Notes: generated by a model from the sequence alone, not told the origin. Shown: positions 1 to 8,379, counted from the stretch's first letter. The stretch is DNA of 64,000 bases from Clostridia bacterium (GCA_016292635.1 JAEDIC010000011.1:1-64000), one strand, 5' to 3'. Translations and numbers: made by a program.

Positions 1-656
1 GCGACGACCAGTGGAGCAATATGCTGGGCGGCGTTGAGCTTATCCGCAAGAAGGAACAGCGCCCCGCTTACTGCCTTACCACATCCCTGCTCACCACCAG
101 CGAAGGCAAGAAGATGGGCAAAACCGAAAAGGGCGCATTGTGGCTTGACGCAAACAAGACCAGCGTTTACGATTTCTATCAGTACTGGCGCAATGTTGAC
201 GATGCGGACGTCGAAAAGTGCCTGAGTCTCCTTACCTTCATCCCCATGGAGGAGGTAAGGGCCCTGTGCGCCGAGGGCGGCGCCTCCCTTAACCAGGCAA
301 AGCGCACCCTGGCCTTTACCCTTACCGAGCAGGTGCATGGCACCGAGGAAGCCACCAAGGCACAAACCGCCGCAGAAGCCCTCTTTGGCGGCGGCGGCGA
401 TATTTCCAATATGCCCACCGTTGCCCTTGCCGCCGAGGATGTGGAGGCAACCGGCCTTCGCGTTACCGACCTTCTGGTAATGGGCAAGCTTGCCAAGAGC
501 AAGTCCGACGCCCGCAGGCTTATTGAGTCCGGCTCTGTTCAGGCGGACGATGTGAAGATTACCGATGTTTATGCCACCGTTGATGAGGGCAAGCTTTCCG
601 ATGGCATCATCATAAAGAAGGGCAAGAAGGGCTTCGTCCGCATAGTCCGCGCATAA
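1..656 (+). CDS. tyrS: Tyrosyl-tRNA synthetase, 3' part (5' end outside window)
   Basis: Charges tRNA-Tyr with tyrosine in the cytoplasm. The frame is open from the first base, so the 5' part of the gene lies outside the window; about 217 C-terminal residues remain. Visible are the DDQWSN segment, matching the class Ic DQxxN tyrosine-site motif, the KMSKS-loop equivalent KMGKT about 33 residues later, and a C-terminal S4-like RNA-binding domain (from about VTDLLVMGKLAKSKSDARRL to the end). Total length would fit the usual 400-420 residues. The stop codon is followed without a gap by the next gene, so the two are probably cotranscribed. Seen: the motifs. Family knowledge: the function. Confidence 0.95.
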   Translation, partial: DDQWSNMLGGVELIRKKEQRPAYCLTTSLLTTSEGKKMGKTEKGALWLDANKTSVYDFYQYWRNVDDADVEKCLSLLTFIPMEEVRALCAEGGASLNQAKRTLAFTLTEQVHGTEEATKAQTAAEALFGGGGDISNMPTVALAAEDVEATGLRVTDLLVMGKLAKSKSDARRLIESGSVQADDVKITDVYATVDEGKLSDGIIIKKGKKGFVRIVRA

Positions 657-1289
657 ATGACAGGCTATCGCTCTGTGTACAAAAGCTCCGAAACGGAGTA
701 CATAATCAGCCGTTCACGGTTTATAGGGCGCTGCTTCCCCGTTAAAGACGAGGAGGCAGCCCTTTCCCTGCTTGCAGATATCCGCAAAAAGCACTGGGAC
801 GCCACCCACAACTGCTTCGCATACCGCATAGGCCAAAGGGCGGAGATTGCCCGCTTTTCCGATGACGGAGAGCCCGGCGGCACCGCCGGAATGCCCATAA
901 TGGACGCGCTCCGCTCAAAGGACCTTACGGACGTTCTGGTGGTGGTGACACGCTATTTCGGCGGCATACTGCTGGGGGCGGGCGGCCTCGTCCGTGCATA
1001 CTCCAGAAGCGCCGCAGACGCGGTAAGCCAGGCAGGCGTTGTTTCCTTCATTCCCGCAAAGGAGGTTTCCCTTTCCATGGATTACTCCCGATACGGCAGC
1101 ATGGAGCAGTACCTCCGCGCAGCCGCCCAGGTGGAGGATGTTGTCTTTGCCGAAAACGTCACCTTGCGCCTTACCGTTGCCGAGGACAGGCTGGATACCT
1201 TCATAAAGGACGTCACCGAGCGCAGCGACGGACGCTGCATCCCAGAGGTCATCGGCGAGGAGTATTTGAGGGTGATTGAGGGACAGTAG
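657..1289 (+). CDS. yigZ: YigZ/IMPACT family protein (UPF0029)
   Basis: A 210-residue protein of the YigZ/YvyE (IMPACT N-terminal) family, a conserved cytoplasmic protein whose bacterial role is unsettled; the eukaryotic relative modulates Gcn2. The family block is clear: THNCFAYRIG, then FSDDGEPGGTAGMPI (residues about 72-86), then VVVTRYFGGILLGAGGLVRAY, followed by the C-terminal ferredoxin-like domain (about 135-205). Length is typical. The ATG abuts the tyrS stop codon (TAA-ATG), which implies translational coupling. No separate promoter is visible. The family call is secure; the molecular function is not. Confidence 0.93.
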   Translation: MTGYRSVYKSSETEYIISRSRFIGRCFPVKDEEAALSLLADIRKKHWDATHNCFAYRIGQRAEIARFSDDGEPGGTAGMPIMDALRSKDLTDVLVVVTRYFGGILLGAGGLVRAYSRSAADAVSQAGVVSFIPAKEVSLSMDYSRYGSMEQYLRAAAQVEDVVFAENVTLRLTVAEDRLDTFIKDVTERSDGRCIPEVIGEEYLRVIEGQ

Positions 1290-1299
1290 AAGGAATAGC

Positions 1300-1430
1300 T
1301 GTTTTCTTTCCGCGAGAAAAGAAACAGAAAAGCCGAATGGATGGTTAGGATTATAAATGCGGCGCTTTGGTGCGTCTTTCAGATTTGGCCTCAGAGGAAG
1401 GCCAAATTTACTTTTTGGGGAAGGAAATTT
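1300..1430 (+). repeat. Intergenic hairpin/terminator element, copy A (forward)
   Basis: Degenerate copy of the dispersed element, 11 nt after the yigZ stop. It has a short pyrimidine/purine hairpin with a CGCG tip (about 1300-1330), the conserved linker ending in GGCGCTTTGGTGCGTCTT, and a stem ATTTGGCCT / AGGCCAAAT (about 1383-1409) followed by TTTACTTTTTGG, a plausible terminator for the tyrS-yigZ unit. The second purine tract of full copies is missing. Confidence 0.75.
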
Positions 1431-1448
1431 ATACCTTTATATGGCGAA

Positions 1449-1467
1449 AGGCCCGAAAACCGGGCCC
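1449..1467 (-). terminator. Rho-independent terminator after the DUF1540 gene
   Basis: On the minus strand GGCCCG-GTTTT-CGGGCC followed by TTTCG, starting 11 nt after the DUF1540 stop codon. The T tract is short. Confidence 0.6.
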
Positions 1468-1477
1468 TCCTCTTGGG

Positions 1478-1654
1478 TTAAACCTTGCTCTTGTAGCTGC
1501 CGCAGAGGCTTTCCTCGGCGGGGTTACCGGTATGGCATCCGCCGTTGTACTGTACCATAATGCTGTCCAGCTCGCAGTTTGTCCCTTCGTGATTGTAGGC
1601 GCAGCTGCGCACGTTGCAGCCGATGGTCTGGCAGCCGATCTTAGGTTTGCTCAT
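1478..1654 (-). CDS. Small Cys-rich DUF1540 protein (58 aa)
   Basis: A 58-residue protein starting MSKPKIGCQTIGC. It has the DUF1540 pattern: CxxxxC near the N terminus, then CAYN, CELDSI, GGCHTG and a final SLCGSY, six Cys in all. The ATG at 1654 is preceded by a strong Shine-Dalgarno, AGGAGGAGG, at good spacing, and the frame ends at TAA before a small hairpin. DUF1540 proteins are common in clostridia and are presumed metal-binding; their function is not established. The gene stands alone between yigZ and the hydrolase. Seen: start, SD and Cys pattern. Inferred: metal binding. Confidence 0.88.
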   Translation of the reverse strand: MSKPKIGCQTIGCNVRSCAYNHEGTNCELDSIMVQYNGGCHTGNPAEESLCGSYKSKV

Positions 1655-1827
1655 ATATCTCTACCTCCTCCTGTGATAGGCTTAGTATCTGAACGGACGG
1701 GGCGGCGTATACCTATAAAATCTTTGGGAGAACGGAATGTTTTTCCATTTTTTTCGAGAGGGCGCGGGAGGTCGCCGGTTTATCAAAAATAAATCCGTAT
1801 GTCATCGCGGGCCGGGCCGCCTTTCTC

Positions 1828-2646
1828 TTACAATGCTTTTTTCAGGAATTCTTCTATCAATTGATTTACTTCTTCGGGAGCGTCGGTATTGGAATTATGC
1901 CCCGCGTTTTTTATCCATTTGATTGGAATCCCGGAATTCCTGTGCCAGGCTTTGTTATATCTGATGCAGGAGCCCGCATGGTCTTTTTCTCCACATATCA
2001 AAAGCGCAGGACACTTAATTTCGTATGGGAGATCCGCTTCCATCGCTTCTGCCAATATTTTAAAACCATGTCCGGATATTTTTGCGTATCTATCCTGATT
2101 TCCATTATAAGTCATCATTATCTCATACATCAGCTTTCTTCCGTATTCAGACATGGCAACGCCGTTGACACCTGCTTTTAATAACGATTTCCAGGGGTAA
2201 TATTTATAGACAGGCTCCATTTTCTTGAGGAGCCACAGTTCAATCCGTGTTACATACTTTCGCTGCAGAGGCGCAGAATCGATGGAAATAAATCCCTTCA
2301 GCTTGTCCGGAAAAAGCTCTGCGTATGCCTGCCCCACATAACCTCCCATTGATTGTCCTATAATAATCGGATCATGTATGTTTTCCGCGCGCAAAATATC
2401 ATCAAGCCACTTAGCTTTATCCAATAGGGAAAAGTCGAATTTAAACGGCCATGACTTGGCGTGTCCCGGAGCGTCCCATGCAAATACATTGTATTTTCCT
2501 TTAAAATACTGTATTTGTTTATCAAACAGCCTATGGTCTGCCGTTAATCCCGGAAGAAAAACCAATGTTGGCCCGGAAGCGCCCTGTTCCATATTTATCC
2601 AATAATGAATATCTCCGCATGTGGTTTGATACACTCTTTCCCTCAT
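1828..2646 (-). CDS. Alpha/beta-fold hydrolase
   Basis: A 272-residue cytoplasmic hydrolase of the alpha/beta fold (proline iminopeptidase/haloperoxidase-like). Visible: oxyanion strand VFLPGLTADHR, AWDAPGHAKS, nucleophile elbow GQSMGGY, late acid region ALLICGEKDHAG and catalytic His in NAGHNSNTD. Length is normal. The ATG at 2646 is preceded by GGAGG at proper spacing; an in-frame codon 12 residues upstream lacks a ribosome site. Base composition is clearly AT-richer than the neighbours (for example many TTT, AAA and TAT codons), suggesting later acquisition. Substrate unknown. No operon partner; the upstream gene ends in a terminator. Confidence 0.88.
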   Translation of the reverse strand: MRERVYQTTCGDIHYWINMEQGASGPTLVFLPGLTADHRLFDKQIQYFKGKYNVFAWDAPGHAKSWPFKFDFSLLDKAKWLDDILRAENIHDPIIIGQSMGGYVGQAYAELFPDKLKGFISIDSAPLQRKYVTRIELWLLKKMEPVYKYYPWKSLLKAGVNGVAMSEYGRKLMYEIMMTYNGNQDRYAKISGHGFKILAEAMEADLPYEIKCPALLICGEKDHAGSCIRYNKAWHRNSGIPIKWIKNAGHNSNTDAPEEVNQLIEEFLKKAL

Positions 2647-2729
2647 AGTGTTGCCTCCGCAGAATTGTGATTCATTGGTCAATTTATATGGATAATTTTA
2701 TGCATGACCGTCTGCAAAGTCAATTAAAA

Positions 2730-2763
2730 CCGCTCCCGTACAGATTTGTCCGGGAGCGGCTTT
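2730..2763 (-). terminator. Terminator downstream of the rhodanese gene
   Basis: Perfect 9-bp stem CCGCTCCCG / CGGGAGCGG with a 12-nt loop. On the minus strand it is followed by TTTTAATT, so it fits as terminator of the rhodanese lipoprotein transcript. A second hairpin (CCGCAC / GTGCGG, about 2783-2800) lies between it and the stop codon. Confidence 0.75.
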
Positions 2764-2827
2764 GGCCCACTGTTTTACCATGTCCGCACAAAGGTGCGGG
2801 CCTTTGTTTACGCTTGCGTTTGTGTTT

Positions 2828-4015
2828 TTAGTCCCTGCCGAATACCAGCATATCCTTATAGGGCCATCCGTTGATGCCGCCCTTTATGATGAAGAAGCGG
2901 GTCTGATCCATGCCGTGCTCGTTCACATAATAGCTGATGGCGTTGAGAGCGCCGGTCTTGCCGCCGTGGCACATTACATAGATGGGCAGATCGTTTTCCT
3001 TAAGCTCATCCACAACATCCCCCAGCTCTTCCCTGAGCTCCGCAGTGTTGCCGGGGAAGGCATAGGTGGGGATGGAGCCGGGCAGGTGTCCGGTCTCCCG
3101 GTAGTTTTCTTTGGTCTGTACGGAAAGGTTTATAAGCTCCTCGCCGGCATCCATCTTGGCCTTCAGGTCGGCGGGCTCAATGTACTGATATTCGGGAACA
3201 ACATCCAGCATTTCGGGATAGGGCCAGTTGTTTCCGCCGCCCTCCAGTATGTAGAACTTGCGCTCATCCACGCCCTCGGAGGCAAAGTAGCTGATGGCGT
3301 TTTCCGCCCCCTCCTTGCCGTTCATGCCGATTATAACCACAGGGTCAAGGGTGGCAGCCACATCAGCCTTAAGCTCGCTGAGCTTATCCCACTGTTCACG
3401 GGTATTGTTGGGATATGTACCGGTGAAAACCGCGCCGGGCAGATAGCCTGCGTTATAGTTTTCCTCGGGGCGAACGTCTATCATCATAACGCCCTGCTTT
3501 TCATCAAGGCGCTTAACCAGTTCATCAGGAGTCATGTACTGATAGTCAATCTCGTACCGCATAAGCTCGTCATAGGGCCAGCTTACCGAGCCGCCTTCCA
3601 GTATAAAGAGGCGCTCTGCGGGCACCCCCTTGGCGGAGTAATACTTTGCGGCGTTTACAGCGCCGGTCTTGCCGCCCATGCCTATTATTATAACGGGGGC
3701 GGTGGTGGCGGTTATGCTGTCCATTGCCACATCCAGCATGGAGCGCAGCTCATCCGTATCGGCGGGATAAGCGCCGGTGGGTATGGAGCCGGGCAGATGC
3801 GCCTGCCGGTAGTATTCCTCCGGCTGTATGTCAACTATCACCATCTCCACGCCGGACTCAAGCTTTTCCTTAAGGTCATCGGCGGTGCAGTAATAATACA
3901 GGGGAGTATCGTCCTCCGCCGCTTCCTCCGCGGGAGCGTTGTCGGGTATGGCGGCGCAGCCCGCAAGGAGACTCAGCAGCATTATTGCCGCCAGCGCAAT
4001 GGATATCTTCTTCAT
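2828..4015 (-). CDS. Lipoprotein with three tandem rhodanese-like domains
   Basis: A 395-residue exported lipoprotein: signal peptide with lipobox LLAGC (Cys20), a short acidic linker, then three rhodanese-like domains at about 40-150, 158-270 and 278-390. Each carries the repeated blocks LPGSIPTGAYP-like, GGKTGA-like and LEGG..WPY. The catalytic-loop Cys is present only in domain 3 (Cys349 in CHGGKTG); the same position is Gly112 in domain 1 and Gly230 in domain 2. Domains 1 and 2 are therefore probably non-catalytic (binding or structural), while domain 3 could carry persulfide sulfur. An AAAAGGAG ribosome site precedes the ATG. It lies downstream of the PASTA gene on the same strand, 152 bp apart. 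Confidence 0.85.
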   Translation of the reverse strand: MKKISIALAAIMLLSLLAGCAAIPDNAPAEEAAEDDTPLYYYCTADDLKEKLESGVEMVIVDIQPEEYYRQAHLPGSIPTGAYPADTDELRSMLDVAMDSITATTAPVIIIGMGGKTGAVNAAKYYSAKGVPAERLFILEGGSVSWPYDELMRYEIDYQYMTPDELVKRLDEKQGVMMIDVRPEENYNAGYLPGAVFTGTYPNNTREQWDKLSELKADVAATLDPVVIIGMNGKEGAENAISYFASEGVDERKFYILEGGGNNWPYPEMLDVVPEYQYIEPADLKAKMDAGEELINLSVQTKENYRETGHLPGSIPTYAFPGNTAELREELGDVVDELKENDLPIYVMCHGGKTGALNAISYYVNEHGMDQTRFFIIKGGINGWPYKDMLVFGRD

Positions 4016-4167
4016 GGTTCGATTTCTCCTTTTCCGTATGCATAGCTGTTTTTTGCGGAATTCGGGTTTTCCGCGTCCGCGCCGGGATCATCGTCCGGGC
4101 GGTCATATATTTTTATAGGGTATATGCGTTTTTTCATCGCCGTATCCGGCGATCAGCTCTAACCTCC

Positions 4168-5019
4168 TCAGCTGCTGGGGCAGGGAGTCTCCACGGGAAG
4201 CTCTATTACGGGAGCCTCCGTCCTTACCGGCTTGGGTGTGGGGGTGGGCGTGGGGGTGGGCAGGGGGCCTCTGTCAGGGGTGGGGGTGGGAGCGGGGCCC
4301 ATGCTCACATACAGCACCACGTCACCGGTTATATCCTGTCCGGCGGATACGTTCTGAAGGGTTACCACGCCTGCGGGTACCTTTTCGGAGGATACGAATA
4401 TGATATCCGCTTCTACGCCTATTTCGGTCAGGGCCTTCTCCGCAACCTCGGCGGTTTCCAGCACAAGATCAGGCATAACCATGCCGCGAGCCGGCTCCTG
4501 CGCTTCCGCCTTCGCCGCGGGCAGGTAATAATTGGTATAGTAATAATACCCGCCGCCTAAAAGCGCGGCTGCGGCAAGGCACAGGCCTATTATAAGGCCT
4601 GTCTTTTTCTTCTTGGGCTTGGCCTGCTCAATGGCTTCTTCCACCGCGTCTTTCGCATCCTCTATGGCGTCGCCCGCTTCATCCATATGGTCCCCGGCTT
4701 CCTCGGCAGCCTGTTCCGCTGCCTTGTCGCCCATATCCTCGGCGGCGTCCTCAAGGGCTTCGGAGGCCTCCTCGGCCTCATCCTGCTGCTCCGCGGCTAT
4801 GTCCAGCGCCTCTTCAAGGACTTGAGCCTCTGCGCCTTCCGCCTCAAGGGCGGCGGCGTCTTCCAGGGCCACCAGGGCCTCTTTTGCCTCCGCCATGGCG
4901 TGCTCCGCAGCCATGATTATTTCTTCTTCGCCGGATTTCGTTGCGGCTTCCAGCGCGCCCTCAGCCTTTTGCATACGGCCGCGGGCTTCCTCCAGCTTTT
5001 GCTGAATGGTCTTATCCAT
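4168..5019 (-). CDS. Membrane protein: acidic coiled coil, one TM, one PASTA domain
   Basis: A 283-residue protein in four parts: an Ala/Glu-rich, strongly acidic helical region (1-133) that should form a coiled coil; a KPKKKK stop-transfer patch; one transmembrane helix (about 141-161); and an outside part with one PASTA-like domain (about 178-241, starting VMPDLVLETAEVAEKAL) plus a Pro/Thr-Pro repeat tail. PASTA domains bind peptidoglycan or muropeptides and normally sit on PknB kinases or PBPs; here the cytoplasmic part is a coiled coil. Predicted topology is N-in. Possible wall sensor or tether; function unknown. The long acidic region makes database matches by composition likely, so homology outside PASTA is uncertain. 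Confidence 0.75.
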   Translation of the reverse strand: MDKTIQQKLEEARGRMQKAEGALEAATKSGEEEIIMAAEHAMAEAKEALVALEDAAALEAEGAEAQVLEEALDIAAEQQDEAEEASEALEDAAEDMGDKAAEQAAEEAGDHMDEAGDAIEDAKDAVEEAIEQAKPKKKKTGLIIGLCLAAAALLGGGYYYYTNYYLPAAKAEAQEPARGMVMPDLVLETAEVAEKALTEIGVEADIIFVSSEKVPAGVVTLQNVSAGQDITGDVVLYVSMGPAPTPTPDRGPLPTPTPTPTPKPVRTEAPVIELPVETPCPSS

Positions 5020-5153
5020 GTTTTTCTCCTCCGCATTTAAGCGGCAGTATTTTTTCTTATCTTACTATTTTCGTCCAATACCGACGGCTCTGTCAACAGG
5101 GCCGCCCCCTTGGAATTATTAACAATTTATGAAGCTTTTTCTCCGGGTATGCC

Positions 5154-5714
5154 CTACTGATAAAGCTCGGGCTTCATCACGCCCACATAGGGCAGGTTGC
5201 GGTAGTAATTCTCGCAATCCAGCCCGTATCCCAATACGAATTCATTGGGAATAACAAAGCCGGTGTAATCCGGAGTTATGTCGCATTCCCTGCGGGAGGG
5301 CTTATCCAGCAGACAGCATATTTTTATGGAAGCGGGCTCGCGGGCCTCCAGCACCTTTTTAAGATGCTTAAGGGTATAGCCGCTGTCCATTATGTCTTCG
5401 ATTATCAGCACATGGCGGCCGGTAATGCTGGTGTCCATATCCTTGGCTATGCGCACTATGCCGGAGGTTTTGGATTCGTTGCCGTAGCTGGATATGGACA
5501 TGAAGTCCATCTCCGCCCTGCAGGTGATATGGCGGCTCAAGTCAGAGAAGAAATGCACCGCCCCCCTCAATATGCATACCAGTATGGGGTCCTTGTCCTT
5601 ATATTCCTCGGAAAGCTCCGCGCCCATCTCGGCTATGCGCCGCCTTAGCTGTTCCTCGCTGACCAGTACATGGTCTATGTCGTTGTTCATGTTGTCCTTG
5701 TCGAATTTAATCAT
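5154..5714 (-). CDS. hpt: Hypoxanthine phosphoribosyltransferase
   Basis: Salvages hypoxanthine (and usually guanine) to IMP/GMP using PRPP. The 186-residue length is typical. Visible: the PRPP-binding loop VLIIEDIMDSGYTL (about 101-114), the early ILVCILRGAVHFFSDLSR segment and the C-terminal FVIPNEFVLGYGLDCENYYR block. The ATG at 5714 follows GGAGAAGGATC; an internal ATG eight codons later is less likely. It lies 21 bp after tilS, the conserved tilS-hpt pair of Firmicutes, so the two form an operon. Confidence 0.96.
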   Translation of the reverse strand: MIKFDKDNMNNDIDHVLVSEEQLRRRIAEMGAELSEEYKDKDPILVCILRGAVHFFSDLSRHITCRAEMDFMSISSYGNESKTSGIVRIAKDMDTSITGRHVLIIEDIMDSGYTLKHLKKVLEAREPASIKICCLLDKPSRRECDITPDYTGFVIPNEFVLGYGLDCENYYRNLPYVGVMKPELYQ

Positions 5715-5735
5715 GATCCTTCTCCCCCCGCCCTT

Positions 5736-7082
5736 TCAGCTTTTGATATATTCCACCCGAAGCGTCTTTCGGGTATCAACCGTTATCTTTACCCTGTCGG
5801 ATATACCGAGGCCCGGCATGAATATGGCCTCGCCGCCATGGAACAGCCCGGGCAGCTCCCGCATATCCCGGGGTATCTTGCGGTCTATGAACACCGCCTT
5901 GAGCTTTTTGCTCCCCGGTGCGCCGCAGGGATGAAAGCGGTCTCCCTCCCGTCTGGGACGGAGCACAATGCCCTCCGGCAGCCTGTCCGCGTCCATATAT
6001 CCCACGGCACTATCTTTTATTATTATACCACCTTCGGCATATTCTGCAAAGAAGCATCCCCCCTCAAAGGAGGTTTTTCCGGGAAAAACAAAGGGGGCCT
6101 CCCAGTCCTTGCGCTCTGTTCTTTTGCCAAAGCAAATTTCATCATAGCTTATCCACGCGGCAATATGGGGCAAGTCGAGGGACGCGCCGGTGTTTGCGCT
6201 CAGCAGCTCCATCACCTTTTCCACGTGTATCCGGTCGATATCCGAATACACCCCCGCCCGCTCTATTGCCATGCGTATAGCTCTTGAGCGCAGGGGTAAA
6301 GGCAGCGCCGCTATCATCGCCCTGTTGTAGCCGGTTTCCGTGGCGGCGGCGTTCAGGGCGCGCTCCGCCTCGGCGGCAAGATATTCTTCATCCATCCTCA
6401 GCAGCGCCGCCATGGAGCAGAGGGCGTCTGTCACCGAGGGGTTTATATGCTCCGCGATGTATGGCATAACGTCAAGGCGCAGGCGGTTGCGGCAGGCCTC
6501 CCGGCCAAGGTTTGTGCTGTCGGTGCGGTAGGACACCCCCCGCTCCCCAAGGTACGCTTCTATTTCGCTCCTGTGTATATCCAAAAAGGGCCGTATGATA
6601 TTGCCCCGCATATGCTTCATCCCGGTCAGCCCCTTAAGGCCGCTGCCCCGTATAAGATGCAGCATGATGCTCTCCGCCTGATCCTCCATATGATGGGCCA
6701 CGGCAACGCGCTCTGCGCCAAGCTTTGCAGAAGCCCTTTCAAAAAAAGCATACCGCTGCTCCCGGGCCGCCTGCTCAAGGGTCTTGCCCATATCTGCGGC
6801 TATTGAGGGGATATCCAGCGCCTCCTCATACAGCTCCACGCCCATGGAGCCGCAAAGCCGCCGAACGTATTCCGCGTCCCCGTCCGCCTCCGCCCCACGA
6901 ATGCCGTGGTTGAGATGCGCGGCAAAAATGCCAAAGCCCAGCTCCGCCTTTATTTCATTCAACGCCAGCAGCAGCGCCACGGAATCCGCGCCGCCGCTTA
7001 CCCCCACAAGCACCCCGCATCCCCTTGGGATAAGGTGGTGGGTCAGTATGGTATTCTTTGCCTTCAAAACAATTTCAGCCAT
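5736..7082 (-). CDS. tilS: tRNA(Ile)-lysidine synthetase
   Basis: Converts C34 of the CAU-anticodon tRNA-Ile to lysidine so that AUA is read as Ile; this matters here because AUA codons are frequent in the neighbouring genes. The 448-residue protein starts MAEIVLKAKN, with the PP-loop SGGADSVALL (about 29-38), LNHGIRGAEAD, the VAHHMEDQAES block and RGSGLKGLTGM. The C-terminal region has the TilS-specific LRPRREGDRFHPCG block. The reading frame stays open far upstream across the antisense of ychF, but the PP-loop position and family length place the start at 7082. Cotranscribed with hpt. Confidence 0.95.
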   Translation of the reverse strand: MAEIVLKAKNTILTHHLIPRGCGVLVGVSGGADSVALLLALNEIKAELGFGIFAAHLNHGIRGAEADGDAEYVRRLCGSMGVELYEEALDIPSIAADMGKTLEQAAREQRYAFFERASAKLGAERVAVAHHMEDQAESIMLHLIRGSGLKGLTGMKHMRGNIIRPFLDIHRSEIEAYLGERGVSYRTDSTNLGREACRNRLRLDVMPYIAEHINPSVTDALCSMAALLRMDEEYLAAEAERALNAAATETGYNRAMIAALPLPLRSRAIRMAIERAGVYSDIDRIHVEKVMELLSANTGASLDLPHIAAWISYDEICFGKRTERKDWEAPFVFPGKTSFEGGCFFAEYAEGGIIIKDSAVGYMDADRLPEGIVLRPRREGDRFHPCGAPGSKKLKAVFIDRKIPRDMRELPGLFHGGEAIFMPGLGISDRVKITVDTRKTLRVEYIKS

Positions 7083-7112
7083 TATTAAAAGTATACCCCC
7101 GCCAACAGGGCT

Positions 7113-7141
7113 TTGACAAGGCGCGGGGATAAACTTATAAT
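7113..7141 (+). promoter_or_regulatory. Consensus promoter of ychF
   Basis: TTGACA (7113-7118), 17-bp spacer, TATAAT (7136-7141): a perfect sigma-A match, 65 bp before the ychF start. Confidence 0.88.
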
Positions 7142-7205
7142 TAATGTGACTTCGTATGGAAGCTTTCCTTACAATAAAAAACACCACAGGGAGATTTTTT
7201 TGAAT

Positions 7206-8294
7206 ATGAAACTCGGCGTAGTCGGCCTGCCCAACGTGGGCAAAAGCACACTTTTCAATGCCATAACCCAGGCGGGCGCTCAGGCGGCCAATTATCCCTT
7301 CTGCACCATCGAGCCCAATGTGGGCGTGGTTGCGGTGCCGGACAGCCGGCTGGACGTGCTCGCGGATATGTATCATCCGGAAAAGTACACCCCCACCACC
7401 ATAGAGTTTGTGGACATTGCAGGTCTGGTTCGGGGCGCATACAAGGGTGAGGGCCTTGGCAATAAGTTCCTGTCCCACATCCGTGAGGTGGACGCCATCG
7501 TCCACGTCGTCCGCTGCTTTGAGGATGAAAACATAGTCCATGTAGACGGCTCTGTAGACCCCGTGCGGGATATGGAAACCATAAATATCGAACTTATCTT
7601 CGCCGATATGGACACCATGGACCGGCGCATTGAGCGGGCGGAAAAAAGCAGCAAATCCGGCGATAAGAAGATAATAGCGGAGGTGGAATTCCTGCGCAGG
7701 ATCAAGGCGCACCTTGAAAGCGGCAAGCCCGTCCGCTCCATGGAGCTTACCGCGGACGAAAAGGAATACGTACATTCCCTGTTCCTGCTTACCGACAAGC
7801 CGGTGATATACGTTGCGAATATCGCCGAAGATGAAATAGGCGCGTCCCTCCCCACCGTGGACGCACTTTATAGGGCCGCCGCCGCGGAAAAGGCGGGCGC
7901 GCTCACCATCTGCGCCAAGATTGAGGAGGAGATATCCGAGCTTTCCCCCGAGGAAAAGCAGGACTTCCTCACCGAGATGGGCATAGGCGAAAGCGGTCTG
8001 GATAAGCTGGTCAAGGAGTGCTACGCCCTCCTGGGCCTTATAAGCTACCTTACCGCCGGGCCCAAGGAGGTTCGCGCATGGACCATCACCCGGGGCACCA
8101 AAGCCCCCCAGGCCGCCGGCAAAATACATACGGATTTTGAAAAAGGCTTCATCCGGGCCGAGATAGTCAACTACGACACCCTTATGGAGCACGGCTCAAT
8201 GGCCGCCTGCAAGGAAAAGGGTCTTATCCGCAGCGAGGGCAAGGATTACGTTATGCAGGATGGAGACATAGTGCTGTTCAGGTTCAATGTATAG
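7206..8294 (+). CDS. ychF: Redox-regulated ATPase YchF (Obg-like)
   Basis: Ribosome-associated P-loop ATPase of the Obg/OLA1 group. 362 residues. Motifs: LGVVGLPNVGKSTLFNAIT at the N terminus (G1), the YPFCTIEPN switch region, DIAGLV (G3) and a C-terminal TGS domain (about 275-362, with ARAWTI-like VRAWTITRGTKAPQAAGKIH). The Asn of the usual GTP-specificity motif is altered, as in this ATP-preferring family. The start at 7206 is set by the canonical MKLGVVGLPN; the longer open frame upstream contains the promoter. Monocistronic, between a consensus promoter and a strong terminator. Confidence 0.96.
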   Translation: MKLGVVGLPNVGKSTLFNAITQAGAQAANYPFCTIEPNVGVVAVPDSRLDVLADMYHPEKYTPTTIEFVDIAGLVRGAYKGEGLGNKFLSHIREVDAIVHVVRCFEDENIVHVDGSVDPVRDMETINIELIFADMDTMDRRIERAEKSSKSGDKKIIAEVEFLRRIKAHLESGKPVRSMELTADEKEYVHSLFLLTDKPVIYVANIAEDEIGASLPTVDALYRAAAAEKAGALTICAKIEEEISELSPEEKQDFLTEMGIGESGLDKLVKECYALLGLISYLTAGPKEVRAWTITRGTKAPQAAGKIHTDFEKGFIRAEIVNYDTLMEHGSMAACKEKGLIRSEGKDYVMQDGDIVLFRFNV

Positions 8295-8310
8295 CAAAGT
8301 AATAATATAT

Positions 8311-8344
8311 GCCGCCCGGGTATACCCCGGGCGGCGTTTTATAT
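8311..8344 (+). terminator. Terminator of ychF
   Basis: GCCGCCCGGGTATACCCCGGGCGGC-type stem-loop followed by GTTTTATAT, 17 nt after the ychF stop. Confidence 0.9.
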
Positions 8345-8379
8345 AATCCCCGCCACTTCGGGCAGAGCCTCATCCTACG

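Noticed and set aside
2762..4045. A 427-codon plus-strand frame over the rhodanese gene
   Set aside because: Antisense of a gene with a lipobox and three domain repeats; the composition is unlike a real protein (His/Tyr/Gly rich).
7083..8192. Upstream extension of the tilS reading frame across ychF
   Set aside because: The extension is the antisense of ychF. TilS has its PP-loop about 30 residues after the start at 7082, as in the family.
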